Position numbers and translations under genes: made by a program | Shown here: piece by piece, positions 1 to 7,037 of the stretch | Position numbering within the stretch: the stretch's first letter is position 1 | Layout of the letters: every line of letters begins with the position of its first letter | Notes under the pieces: model-generated | Told to the model about the DNA's origin: nothing | Database searches by the model: none | Seen by the model: the letters and a program-made list of their open reading frames with translations, nothing else | Source: Spirochaetia bacterium | GTDB taxonomy: Bacteria; Spirochaetota; Spirochaetia; Treponematales; Treponemataceae | Assembly: GCA_900769975.1 (NCBI GenBank) | Contig: CAAGIR010000012.1 | Coordinates: 1 to 27,804, forward strand | DNA length: 27,804 nucleotides | Reading direction: 5' to 3'

Positions 1-26
1 AGGCTCTTGAAAAACATGCAGGTTAA
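1..26 (+). CDS. possible 3' end of an upstream gene, frame uncertain
   Basis: The window opens just before a strong terminator, so a coding tail is expected here. One frame gives ALEKHAG followed by TAA at 24-26. Another gives a ten-residue tail ending at TAA 31-33. The first looks more protein-like, but so few codons cannot decide it and no product can be named. Confidence 0.25.
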
Positions 27-47
27 GCTGTAAATTTGTTCATACAT

Positions 48-108
48 AAGCGTAATTCCTTTTGATTTTTGTGTACTAACTAAAATTTTAAGGTTTTACG
101 CTTTTTTT
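48..108 (+). terminator. rho-independent terminator of the upstream gene
   Basis: AAGCGTAA (48-55) pairs with TTACGCTT (96-103), and seven T follow at 102-108. Inside the long loop CCTT and AAGG can pair further, giving an extended stem with a small internal loop. It lies between the coding tail at the window start and the DHH phosphoesterase gene. Confidence 0.6.
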
Positions 109-218
109 GTAAATTCTCAGAAAAAATCGAAATTCAGGTTAATAATTCCCAAAATAAAAGTGCATTTTTTTTCTATTTCTGTTAGAATAAAGTAATGTTA
201 AACTCATGAGGGGATAAA

Positions 219-1142
219 ATGGGTATGAGATTAGTAACACGGTCAGATTTTGACGGTTTGGTTTGCGGTGCGCTTCTTTTGGAAGCTGGCATTATTGACA
301 GTTGGAAATTTGCACATCCAAAAGATTTGCAGGACGGTTTAGTTGAAATAACTGAAAATGATTGTTTGGCAAATGTCCCTTTTGTTCCAGGATGTGGACT
401 TTGGTTTGACCATCATTCTTCAGAATTTGAACGACAGGAACTAGAAGGAAAATATAAAGGTGAAAGCAGAATTACACCATCATGTGCAAGAATTATTTAT
501 GAATACTATGGTGGAAAAGAAAAATTCCCAAATTTTGATGAAATTATGGAAGCGGTAGATAAAGTAGATTCTGGAAACCTTACCATTGATGAAATTCAAA
601 ATCCTACTGGATGGATTTTAGTTGGATTTTTGATGGATCCCAGAACAGGCTTAGGACGTTGGCGAAACTTCACCATCCCAAATTATGCACTCATGGAAAA
701 ATTAATGGTTGCATGCCGAGATAAATCTACAAAAGAAATTCTTGAAATGCCAGATGTAAAAGAAAGAATTGAAGTTTATAACGAACAGACTGCAAAGTTT
801 ATAGAAATGATTAAAAACTATACAACTGTAGAGGGTAATGTTATAATTACAGATTTGCGTGGAGTTGATCCTATTTACACTGGAAACCGCTTTATGATTT
901 ACAGTATGTATCCACAACAGAATATTTCTGCGTGGATTGTAAATGGAAAAGGCGGAGAAGGATGTTCTGCAGCTGTAGGTTATAGCATTTTAAACAAAAC
1001 TTCAAAAGTAAATGTCGGAAGTTTAATGCTTAAATATGGTGGTGGCGGTCACGAAAAAGTGGGTACATGTCAATTCTCGAATGAAAACATGGCAACAGAC
1101 CTTCCAAAAATGCTTGAAGAATTAAAATCTTTGGCAAACTAA
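219..1142 (+). CDS. DHH family phosphoesterase (exopolyphosphatase/NrnA-like)
   Basis: This 307-residue cytoplasmic protein should be a metal-dependent phosphoesterase of the DHH/DHHA1 superfamily. The family hydrolyses polyphosphate, short oligoribonucleotides, pAp or cyclic dinucleotides. Seen in the sequence: an N-terminal SDFDG motif (residues 9-13), the DHH metal triad in WFDHHSSEF (D64-H65-H66), and a C-terminal GGGGH motif near residues 276-280 typical of the DHHA1 substrate-binding domain. The length suits a two-domain DHH-DHHA1 enzyme without CBS or membrane domains. The ATG at 219 has GAGGGG 5 nt upstream. An ATG two codons later would sit 11 nt away and is less likely. It stands alone between a terminator and azlC. 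The substrate cannot be told from sequence, and 'exopolyphosphatase' would be only a family label. Confidence 0.85.
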   Translation: MGMRLVTRSDFDGLVCGALLLEAGIIDSWKFAHPKDLQDGLVEITENDCLANVPFVPGCGLWFDHHSSEFERQELEGKYKGESRITPSCARIIYEYYGGKEKFPNFDEIMEAVDKVDSGNLTIDEIQNPTGWILVGFLMDPRTGLGRWRNFTIPNYALMEKLMVACRDKSTKEILEMPDVKERIEVYNEQTAKFIEMIKNYTTVEGNVIITDLRGVDPIYTGNRFMIYSMYPQQNISAWIVNGKGGEGCSAAVGYSILNKTSKVNVGSLMLKYGGGGHEKVGTCQFSNENMATDLPKMLEELKSLAN

Positions 1143-1179
1143 AATCAACAATTAATTATCTCATTTATTCGCTAATAAT

Positions 1180-1890
1180 ATGAAAAGAAATGCTTTTTTT
1201 GAAGGCTGTCGCGATGGCTTACCGATTGGCCTTGGTTATTTTGCTGTAGCATTTTCCTTGGGAATTGTTGCCCGAAATGCAGGTTTATCCGCTTTCCAGG
1301 GATTTATTGCAAGTTTCTTTAATGTTGCATCAGCAGGTGAATATGCCTTATTTACGTCAATACAAAATGGTGCTACATATTTGGAAATTGCATTAATTAC
1401 ACTTGTCGTTAATGCAAGATATCTTTTGATGAGTTGTGCCCTTAGTCAAAAATTTGATTCAAAAACTTCTTTTATTCATAGATTTTTTATCGGATTTGGT
1501 ATTACTGATGAAATTTTTGGAATAACAATAGGAAGAGCGGGCCCAATTCAACCTTTATATAATTACGGAGCAATTTTCATTTCTATTCCTCTCTGGAGCA
1601 TTGGTACATCACTTGGAATAATTGCAGGAAATTTTCTTCCTTCAAGAATTGTCAGTGCTCTTTCGGTTGCACTTTACGGAATGTTTATAGCAATTATTGT
1701 TCCTCCAGCCAAAAAAAATCTTACAATTCTTGTAGCTGTTTTGATAAGTTTTCTGGCAAGTTTCTTGTGTTCAGTTTTACCTGTTATCAAAGACATTCAA
1801 AGCGGAACAAGAACAATTATTCTTACAGTTTTGATTTCATCTGTAATTGCAATTTTAAAACCAATTCCTGATAATAATGAGGTTCAATAA
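1180..1890 (+). CDS. azlC: AzlC family branched-chain amino acid exporter subunit
   Basis: This is a 236-residue, strongly hydrophobic integral membrane protein. The family opening is visible (an FFEGCRDGLPIGLGYFAVAFSLG type start), with the conserved asparagine and arginine in the VNARYLLMSCAL segment. AzlC works with the small AzlD partner in exporting branched-chain amino acids or their analogues across the inner membrane. The next gene is azlD, overlapping by one base (TAATG at 1888-1892), so the two are translationally coupled. No clear Shine-Dalgarno sequence precedes the ATG at 1180; the upstream bases are only A/T rich. Translation may therefore be weak. The family is clear, but the exported substrate is inferred from the family only. 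Confidence 0.88.
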   Translation: MKRNAFFEGCRDGLPIGLGYFAVAFSLGIVARNAGLSAFQGFIASFFNVASAGEYALFTSIQNGATYLEIALITLVVNARYLLMSCALSQKFDSKTSFIHRFFIGFGITDEIFGITIGRAGPIQPLYNYGAIFISIPLWSIGTSLGIIAGNFLPSRIVSALSVALYGMFIAIIVPPAKKNLTILVAVLISFLASFLCSVLPVIKDIQSGTRTIILTVLISSVIAILKPIPDNNEVQ

Positions 1891-2198
1891 TGGCTGGCAA
1901 TATTTATATTTCGATTTTTACGGCTTTTGCAGTTTCATATTTGATTAGAGTTTTACCACTTACATTAATACGAAAACCAATTAAAAACAAATTTTTGAAA
2001 TCGTTTTTATTTTACGTTCCATACGTTACTTTGGCAGTGATGACATTTCCTGCAATTATACAGGCAACACAATCACCCATTGCTGGAATTGCAGCGTTAG
2101 TGATTGGAATTGCAGCTTCTTTTTTTGGAGCAGGATTATTTCCTGTTGCATGTATAAGTTGTGCTGTTGTTTTTATCTTTGAATTATTTTTGGTCTGA
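1890..2198 (+). CDS. azlD: AzlD family transporter small subunit
   Basis: This 102-residue membrane protein has about four hydrophobic segments. It carries the AzlD pattern YLIRVLPL near the N-terminus and a FLFYVPYVTLAVMTFPA segment, both characteristic of the small subunit that pairs with AzlC. The start codon overlaps the azlC stop by one base, which supports coupled synthesis at a fixed ratio. A HAD-family phosphatase gene begins two bases after its stop, so the three genes form one transcription unit. Confidence 0.85.
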   Translation: MAGNIYISIFTAFAVSYLIRVLPLTLIRKPIKNKFLKSFLFYVPYVTLAVMTFPAIIQATQSPIAGIAALVIGIAASFFGAGLFPVACISCAVVFIFELFLV

Positions 2199-2200
2199 TT

Positions 2201-2860
2201 ATGTTTGATTATATTTTTTTTGATTTAGATGGTACGTTAACTGATCCTGCACAAGGTATTACAAATTCTTTTATTCATACATATAAACATTACGGAATGG
2301 AAGTTCCCAGTTATAAAACTCTTTGTACATTTATTGGACCGCCACTTCTTGAAACAATGAAAAACAGTTTTGGTTTTTCTGAAGAGAAAGCAAAAGAAGG
2401 TGTAAAAGTTTATAGGAGTTATTTTTCCACAAAAGGATTATTTGAAAATTCTGTTTACGACGGAATTGAAGATTTACTTTTGACATTAAAAAAAGCTGGA
2501 AAAAAACTTATTGTTGCCACTTCAAAACCAGAAATTTATTCAATTCAAATTCTTAATCATTTTAATTTGTCTCAATATTTTGATTCTATTTGCGGCAGTA
2601 ATGAAGACGAATCTCGAAGTAAAAAAGATGAAATTATCGAATATGCATTATCTTTAAATCATATTACCGACAAATCGAAAGTTTTAATGGTTGGTGACAG
2701 AATGCACGATATAATCGGAGCAAAAAAAAATAATATTAAATCGTGTGGTGTTTTATATGGATATGGCAACAAAGAAGAATTGGTAAATGCAGGTGCAGAT
2801 TTTATTGCCAATACACTCAATGATGTAAAAAATATTTGCTTACAATATTCTTATATTTAA
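2201..2860 (+). CDS. HAD superfamily hydrolase, phosphoglycolate phosphatase-like
   Basis: This 219-residue cytoplasmic phosphatase belongs to HAD subfamily IA. Motif I is FFDLDGTLTD, with the nucleophile at D8 and the acid/base at D10. Motif II is the serine in VATSKP, followed by the motif III lysine region. Motif IV is VGDRMHD. The helical cap between motifs I and II fits Gph/PpaX-type enzymes, which act on phosphoglycolate, pyrophosphate or other small phosphates. The start ATG lies two bases after the azlD stop, so it is probably co-transcribed and translationally coupled. A functional link to amino acid export is not evident. An inverted repeat at 2880-2916 follows it. The substrate is unknown. 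Confidence 0.85.
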   Translation: MFDYIFFDLDGTLTDPAQGITNSFIHTYKHYGMEVPSYKTLCTFIGPPLLETMKNSFGFSEEKAKEGVKVYRSYFSTKGLFENSVYDGIEDLLLTLKKAGKKLIVATSKPEIYSIQILNHFNLSQYFDSICGSNEDESRSKKDEIIEYALSLNHITDKSKVLMVGDRMHDIIGAKKNNIKSCGVLYGYGNKEELVNAGADFIANTLNDVKNICLQYSYI

Positions 2861-2879
2861 TAATTCATTTTTACATACG

Positions 2880-2933
2880 AACGTTTATTAGCAAAATATT
2901 TTGACTAACAAACGTTAATTAATAATTTTTTTT
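2880..2933 (+). terminator. possible terminator after the azlCD-HAD unit
   Basis: AACGTTTATTAG (2880-2891) and CTAACAAACGTT (2905-2916) pair with one mismatch around a 13-base spacer. A run of eight T begins nine bases later (2926-2933). The gap before the T run makes it an imperfect intrinsic terminator. It could instead be a protein-binding dyad. Confidence 0.4.
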
Positions 2934-2945
2934 CAAATAATCAAT

Positions 2946-2961
2946 TGTTTCACGTGGAACA
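2946..2961. other. parS: parS site 1 (one mismatch)
   Basis: TGTTTCACGTGGAACA differs from the palindromic ParB-binding consensus TGTTTCACGTGAAACA at one base (A to G in the right half). It is the leftmost of the six sites. Confidence 0.8.
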
Positions 2962-3006
2962 TCTTATAAAAATACAAACTCGTTTTTATTTATATAAACT
3001 AAATAC

Positions 3007-3022
3007 TGTTTCACGTGAAACA
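3007..3022. other. parS: parS site 2 (perfect)
   Basis: TGTTTCACGTGAAACA is an exact palindromic match to the bacterial chromosomal parS consensus, 61 bases right of site 1. Confidence 0.92.
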
Positions 3023-3037
3023 GAGATGAACGAGGCT

Positions 3038-3096
3038 GTTGAAACAAGTTTGAATTATAGCATCATTCGAACTTGTTTCAACATAACATTTTTTTT
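3038..3096 (+). terminator. terminator-like hairpin between parS sites
   Basis: Two 17-base arms (3038-3054 and 3066-3082) pair throughout with a single G-U pair around an 11-base loop, and eight T follow at 3089-3096. No gene directly to the left needs it, except as a back-up stop for the HAD unit, so a structural role is also possible. Confidence 0.5.
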
Positions 3097-3436
3097 AGAC
3101 AGTTTTGGACGTCGGAAAATATTTCCCAGTTTATAAATTTTTCGCATTTTCTAACTGACAATACCTGATTAATTATCAAATATCTATTTATTTACAATTC
3201 ACTCTACTCTCTTGTTTTTCTTATTTTTACTTTTAAGATAATTTGTAGTTTTCCTCAGAATATAAAACAAATATTGAATTACACAAAAAAACAGTCCCGC
3301 ATAAAATAGCTCTGCAAACAAAATGTTATTACTCCAAATAACAAATTTAGAAATGATAATAGTATAAAAAAAACACAGAATCAAAAAGAAGTAACGTTGT
3401 AACAGCGGTCAACTGTATTTCTATCAACACAATTTA

Positions 3437-3452
3437 TGTTTCACGTGAAACA
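3437..3452. other. parS: parS site 3 (perfect)
   Basis: An exact TGTTTCACGTGAAACA 16-mer in non-coding sequence, 430 bases from site 2. Confidence 0.92.
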
Positions 3453-3569
3453 CTACCCTTCATTGTTTTTCATAACAGAAATAAAATCTTTTCAAACATA
3501 AGATTTATTATTAATTTATCTTACATTTAAAAACAAACTGTTTTTCATCTTAAAGTCTTTTTACAAAAT

Positions 3570-3585
3570 TGTTTCACGTGAAACT
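3570..3585. other. parS: parS site 4 (last base differs)
   Basis: TGTTTCACGTGAAACT matches the consensus at 15 of 16 positions, with only the outermost base changed. The core GTTTCACGTGAAAC palindrome is intact. Confidence 0.88.
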
Positions 3586-3612
3586 TATTTAATATAAATC
3601 TAATAAAAATAC

Positions 3613-3736
3613 TTTTCCACATATTTTGCATTTATCCACATTTTGATATTCTTATGTTTCACGTGAAACATAAGAACTATTTATCCCTGTTACTTATCAA
3701 CTAATATAACAAGTTATCCACAAAAAATGTGGATAA
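3613..3736. other. DnaA-box cluster next to parS
   Basis: Three exact DnaA boxes are present: TTATCCACA at 3632-3640 and 3714-3722, and the reverse TGTGGATAA at 3728-3736. A near match, TTTTCCACA, is at 3613-3621. TTATCAACT (3694-3702) and its mirror AGTTGATAA (3748-3756) are weaker matches. The cluster surrounds parS site 5. This could be an auxiliary origin element, a DnaA-titration site or one half of a bipartite origin. Confidence 0.75.
3655..3670. other. parS: parS site 5 (perfect, inside a 28-bp palindrome)
   Basis: An exact parS 16-mer whose symmetry continues for six bases on each side, making a perfect 28-base palindrome at 3649-3676. It lies 14 bases right of one DnaA box (3632-3640) and 23 bases left of the DnaA-box hairpin. 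Confidence 0.93.
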
Positions 3737-3756
3737 CTTGTTATATTAGTTGATAA
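3694..3756. repeat. perfect 29-bp inverted repeat with DnaA boxes at the tip
   Basis: The left arm (3694-3722) and right arm (3728-3756) are exact reverse complements over 29 bases, separated by five A. The inner ends of the arms are the DnaA boxes TTATCCACA and TGTGGATAA, and the outer ends are TTATCAACT-like boxes. It has no T run, so it is not a typical terminator. It could extrude as a cruciform or fold on single-stranded DNA. Confidence 0.92.
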
Positions 3757-4115
3757 CTTTTCGCTTTACTGTACTGACTATTCAATTTTTTTGATTGACG
3801 TTCTATATTCTCATACTTTATTTCTTTTTGACAAATATAATAACTTCTTTTTATGTGTTAAAAAAATCAAAAATTATTGTATTTTTCGATTTTTTTGTAC
3901 GGCATCATTTTTATTTTATTTGACTTTGTATTAAAAGTCCTGACTCTTTTTCACCAGCACACACAAAACTATCAAAACAATTATACAGAACTGTCTAAAA
4001 TATTAACCTATATGGTTATTCCCGAATTTATTTTTTGGAATCTTAGTACCATATATGGCGTATATGCAAAAATAAATTCAATGTGACGGTAGTTTTTTAC
4101 ATTCCCCTACCCTCT

Positions 4116-4131
4116 TGTTTCACGTGAAACA
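4116..4131. other. parS: parS site 6 (perfect)
   Basis: An exact TGTTTCACGTGAAACA 16-mer, the rightmost of the array, just outside the gyrA terminator. Confidence 0.92.
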
Positions 4132-4162
4132 CTTTTCTGTTTTGTCTAATGTTTTTACAAAT

Positions 4163-4199
4163 AAAAAAAGGCTGACTAACATACATAGTTAATCAGCCT
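4163..4199 (-). terminator. gyrA rho-independent terminator
   Basis: On the minus strand a 12-base stem (arms 4169-4180 and 4188-4199, one mismatch, seven-base loop) is followed by seven U (4163-4169 on the plus strand are A). It lies 110 bases past the gyrA stop. A smaller seven-pair hairpin, AACTAAC/GTTAGTT at 4289-4306, lies directly after the stop codon but lacks a U tract. Confidence 0.75.
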
Positions 4200-4309
4200 C
4201 TGCCTGATGTATTTATAACCCTGAACTAAATGATATAATAATAGTCCTTTCCCTATAAATTATTATTAATCAAAAAGTTAAATTTGTCAACTAACTATTG
4301 TTAGTTATT

Positions 4310-6820
4310 TTATTCATCTTTATCCTGAACTTTATCAATACCAACAATGTAATCTGGCTCTTTAACAGTCACAATTTTTGTACCAGAAGCATTTTGTCCT
4401 TGCATATTGATTGTAGAAGCTTTTATTCTTAAAGTTTTTCCCTGGCTTGTCATACAAATCAGTTCGTCATTATCTTTAATATTTATAGCTCCAATAATCT
4501 CACCTTTTCCGTCTACATTTCCAAATATTCTTTGACCACCCGTTCCTCTTCCATGAACAGAGAAATTATCAAAAGAAATACGTTTTCCTACACCTTTTTC
4601 TGTTACTAAAATAATTGTGGAATCTTCCTGTACACTAACGGCAGATGCAATTTCATCTCCTTCCTGAAGTTTCATTCCTTTAATACCACAACTAGCACGT
4701 CCCATTGTACGTATTGATTCTTCATTAATTCTTAATGCTTTTCCTCGTCTAGTAATCAACATTACCTGAGAATTACCCTGTGTAGGTATTGCACTAATGA
4801 GTTTATCACCATCGTTTAGTTTTATACCTATTATTCCTTTTGTTTTAGCATTCTGGAATTCAGATGAACGTACCCGTTTTACAATACCGTTTGCTGTTGT
4901 CATAAACAAATAAACATCGTCTGTAAATTCTTTCAATGCGACAATTGTAGTAATTTCTTCATCAGCTGAAACTTGAAGCAGTCCTTTTATGTTGGCTCCA
5001 CGACTTGTTTTTTCTGATTCTGGAATTTCATGTATTTTCAACCAATACGCCTTACCCGTATTTGTAACAAACAATAATTTTTCTTTTGTAGATCCGATAA
5101 AAATCTGATTGATAAAATCATTTTCCAAAAGTGAAGTGCTGTTGCTGCCTGTTCCGCCTTTCGATTGTTTTTTGTACTTATCAATAGAAACACGTTTTAT
5201 ATAACCAAGACGAGAAATCATTACAACCATATCCTCATCTTTAATCATGTCTTCAACATTTATTTGTTCAACTTCGCTTGCAACAATATCAGTTCTTCTT
5301 TCATCGCCATATTTTTCCGCAAGCTCATTTGTATCATTTTTTATAATCTGCAAAATTTTATCATGATTGGCAAGCAAATCCTGTAAATAATCTATCCATG
5401 CCTGTAATTCATTTATTTCTTTCTGCAAATCTTCAATTTGTAAATGAGTCAATCTCTTTAACTGCATATCAACAATTGCCTGAGACTGTTCATCATCAAA
5501 ATTAAATCTTTTTTGTAAAGCAAGTTTTGCACTATCTGTATCATCACTTCCACGAATGATTTTAATAACTTCATCAATATTATTGATTGCCGTAATCAAA
5601 GCTTCCAAAATATGCATTCTGTGGCGAGCAACTTTTAAATCATAAATCGTACGTCTGGTAATAACTTCATCACGATGATTTACAAAATGTGCGATTAATT
5701 GTTTAAGATTTAAAACTTCAGGTTTTAAGTATTGAGGTTTTAAACTTAAATATCCAGGTTCATCATAACGAAGGTTTCCTTCTTTTTCCTGCGGAACAAG
5801 TGCAAGATTTATAACACCAAAGTTTGATTGAAGTTCTGTTTTTGCAAAAAGCTGATTTAATACTATTTTTGTAACTGCACCACGTTTTAAATCAACAACA
5901 AGTCGCATACCGTGTCTGTCAGAAGATTCATCGTTTGCATTTGTAATTCCTTCAATCTGTTTATCACGAACAAGTTCTTTTATTTTTGTGATGATATTTG
6001 TTGTGTTCACACCATAAGGAACTTCTGTAAATACAATTGATTCATGCCCTCGTTTATCTGTTTCTATTGTAAATTTTGAACGAATGACAATTTTACCACG
6101 TCCAGTTTTGTATGCTTTTTTTATTCCTTCTGTTCCATAAATTATTCCGCCTGTTGGAAAGTCTGGACCTTTTATGTATTTCATTAATTCATCTATGGAA
6201 ATTTCTGGATTATCAATATATGCACTGATTGCAGCGGCAACTTCTTTTAAGTTATGTGTAGGCATATTTGTTGCCATACCTACAGCAATTCCAGTTGTTC
6301 CGTTACAAAGAAGGAATGGAAATTTTGCTGGTAAAACAGAAGGTTCCTGACAAGTATCGTCAAAGTTTGCAATCATATCAACTGTGTTTTTTGAAAGATC
6401 GGCAACCATTTCTTCTGTAATTTTTGACATTTTTGCTTCTGTGTATCGGTAGGCAGCAGGAGGGTCACCAGCGATTGTACCAAAATTTCCCTGAGGAGTT
6501 ACTGTTGTATATCTTTGGGCAAAATCCTGTCCAAGTCGAACAAGAGCATCATAAACAGAAGCATCTCCATGAGGATGATAATGTCCTAAAACTTCACCGA
6601 CAATAGTAGCACATTTTTTTGTTTTTCCACCGCTTGCAAGATGAAGAGTGTCCATTGCGTACATAATTCGGCGATGAACAGGTTTAAGTCCATCACGAAC
6701 ATCTGGCAAAGCACGTTGTACAATTACAGACATTGAATAGTCAATATAAGCCTGTTTAACTTCATCTTCAATCGGGATTTTTATAAGAGAGCCACCTTCG
6801 GCTGTTCGGATTTCTTCCAT
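4310..6820 (-). CDS. gyrA: DNA gyrase subunit A
   Basis: GyrA is the DNA-cleaving subunit of gyrase, which introduces negative supercoils as an A2B2 complex with GyrB. The YSMSVIVQRALPDVRDGLKP start, the HPHGD segment and the catalytic tyrosine in AAYRYTEAKM (Y130 counted from the ATG at 6832, Y126 from the start used here) are present. A C-terminal beta-pinwheel follows with a diverged GyrA box, QSKGGTG, where E. coli has QRRGGKG. An ATG at 6832 would give 840 residues. However, GGAG lies just inside it and is six bases from the ATG at 6820, so 6820 (836 residues) is the better start. The residue matching E. coli Ser83 is alanine (HPHGDASVYD). It is downstream of gyrB and a truncated acetyltransferase, probably on the same transcript, and ends at a terminator at 4163-4199. 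Confidence 0.97.
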   Translation of the reverse strand: MEEIRTAEGGSLIKIPIEDEVKQAYIDYSMSVIVQRALPDVRDGLKPVHRRIMYAMDTLHLASGGKTKKCATIVGEVLGHYHPHGDASVYDALVRLGQDFAQRYTTVTPQGNFGTIAGDPPAAYRYTEAKMSKITEEMVADLSKNTVDMIANFDDTCQEPSVLPAKFPFLLCNGTTGIAVGMATNMPTHNLKEVAAAISAYIDNPEISIDELMKYIKGPDFPTGGIIYGTEGIKKAYKTGRGKIVIRSKFTIETDKRGHESIVFTEVPYGVNTTNIITKIKELVRDKQIEGITNANDESSDRHGMRLVVDLKRGAVTKIVLNQLFAKTELQSNFGVINLALVPQEKEGNLRYDEPGYLSLKPQYLKPEVLNLKQLIAHFVNHRDEVITRRTIYDLKVARHRMHILEALITAINNIDEVIKIIRGSDDTDSAKLALQKRFNFDDEQSQAIVDMQLKRLTHLQIEDLQKEINELQAWIDYLQDLLANHDKILQIIKNDTNELAEKYGDERRTDIVASEVEQINVEDMIKDEDMVVMISRLGYIKRVSIDKYKKQSKGGTGSNSTSLLENDFINQIFIGSTKEKLLFVTNTGKAYWLKIHEIPESEKTSRGANIKGLLQVSADEEITTIVALKEFTDDVYLFMTTANGIVKRVRSSEFQNAKTKGIIGIKLNDGDKLISAIPTQGNSQVMLITRRGKALRINEESIRTMGRASCGIKGMKLQEGDEIASAVSVQEDSTIILVTEKGVGKRISFDNFSVHGRGTGGQRIFGNVDGKGEIIGAINIKDNDELICMTSQGKTLRIKASTINMQGQNASGTKIVTVKEPDYIVGIDKVQDKDE

Positions 6821-6884
6821 CATTATCTCCATTCATATTTTATGGTTTTATTTCTATTAAAAAACTTTTCGATATATTTTTGCT

Positions 6885-7034
6885 TTAAATGTTTCTGTTC
6901 CGTACAGTATAAATCATGTACTTATTTACACGTAAATCACCAGCCCATTTAAAAACTGCATTTAAATCCTCAATTGTAAGAGGACGAAGTAAAAGACGTT
7001 TTGTTTCTAAATTTGGTAAAGTAATTTTTGCCAT
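6885..7034 (-). pseudogene. truncated GNAT acetyltransferase between gyrB and gyrA
   Basis: Three bases after the gyrB stop an ATG opens a 49-residue frame. It reads LETKRLLLRPLTIEDLNAVF and then KWAGDLRVNKYMIYT. This is the recognisable N-terminus (beta1-alpha1) of RimJ/RimL-type GNAT N-acetyltransferases. Whole members run to about 170-190 residues and hold the acetyl-CoA-binding loop further on, which is absent here. After residue 43 the text becomes VRNRNI and stops. The remaining 50-odd bases before gyrA show no continuation in another frame. It is probably a remnant of a gene once present in the gyrB-gyrA operon. Whether the stub is still translated is unknown. Confidence 0.72.
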
Positions 7035-7037
7035 GTA

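Larger units (their letters stand above)
2861..4309. other. gene-poor origin-proximal region with parS array and DnaA boxes
   Basis: No convincing gene lies in these 1.4 kb. Possible reading frames of 61-69 codons start at TTG, lack ribosome binding sites and either overlap parS sites or are only AT-rich hydrophobic text. What the region does hold is six parS-type 16-mers (2946-4131), a DnaA-box cluster (3613-3736), a 63-base perfect hairpin (3694-3756), a terminator-like hairpin at 3038-3096 and the gyrA terminator at 4163-4199. It is best read as a chromosome partition and DnaA-binding locus. Confidence 0.75.

Noticed and set aside
2945..3136. 63-codon reading frame on + starting at TTG
   Set aside because: It runs through two parS sites and a hairpin, has no ribosome site, and its residues simply spell out the parS sequence.
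3199..3384. 61-codon hydrophobic frame on - starting at TTG
   Set aside because: No Shine-Dalgarno sequence; hydrophobic residues follow from the A/T composition; it lies in the non-coding parS region. A small membrane protein cannot be fully excluded.
3694..3756. Reading the 29-bp-arm hairpin as a transcription terminator
   Set aside because: No T tract on either strand next to the stem, no gene ending nearby, and the arms consist of DnaA boxes.
3877..4086. 69-codon hydrophobic frame on + starting at TTG
   Set aside because: No ribosome site or promoter and low-complexity AT-rich text; no family resemblance.
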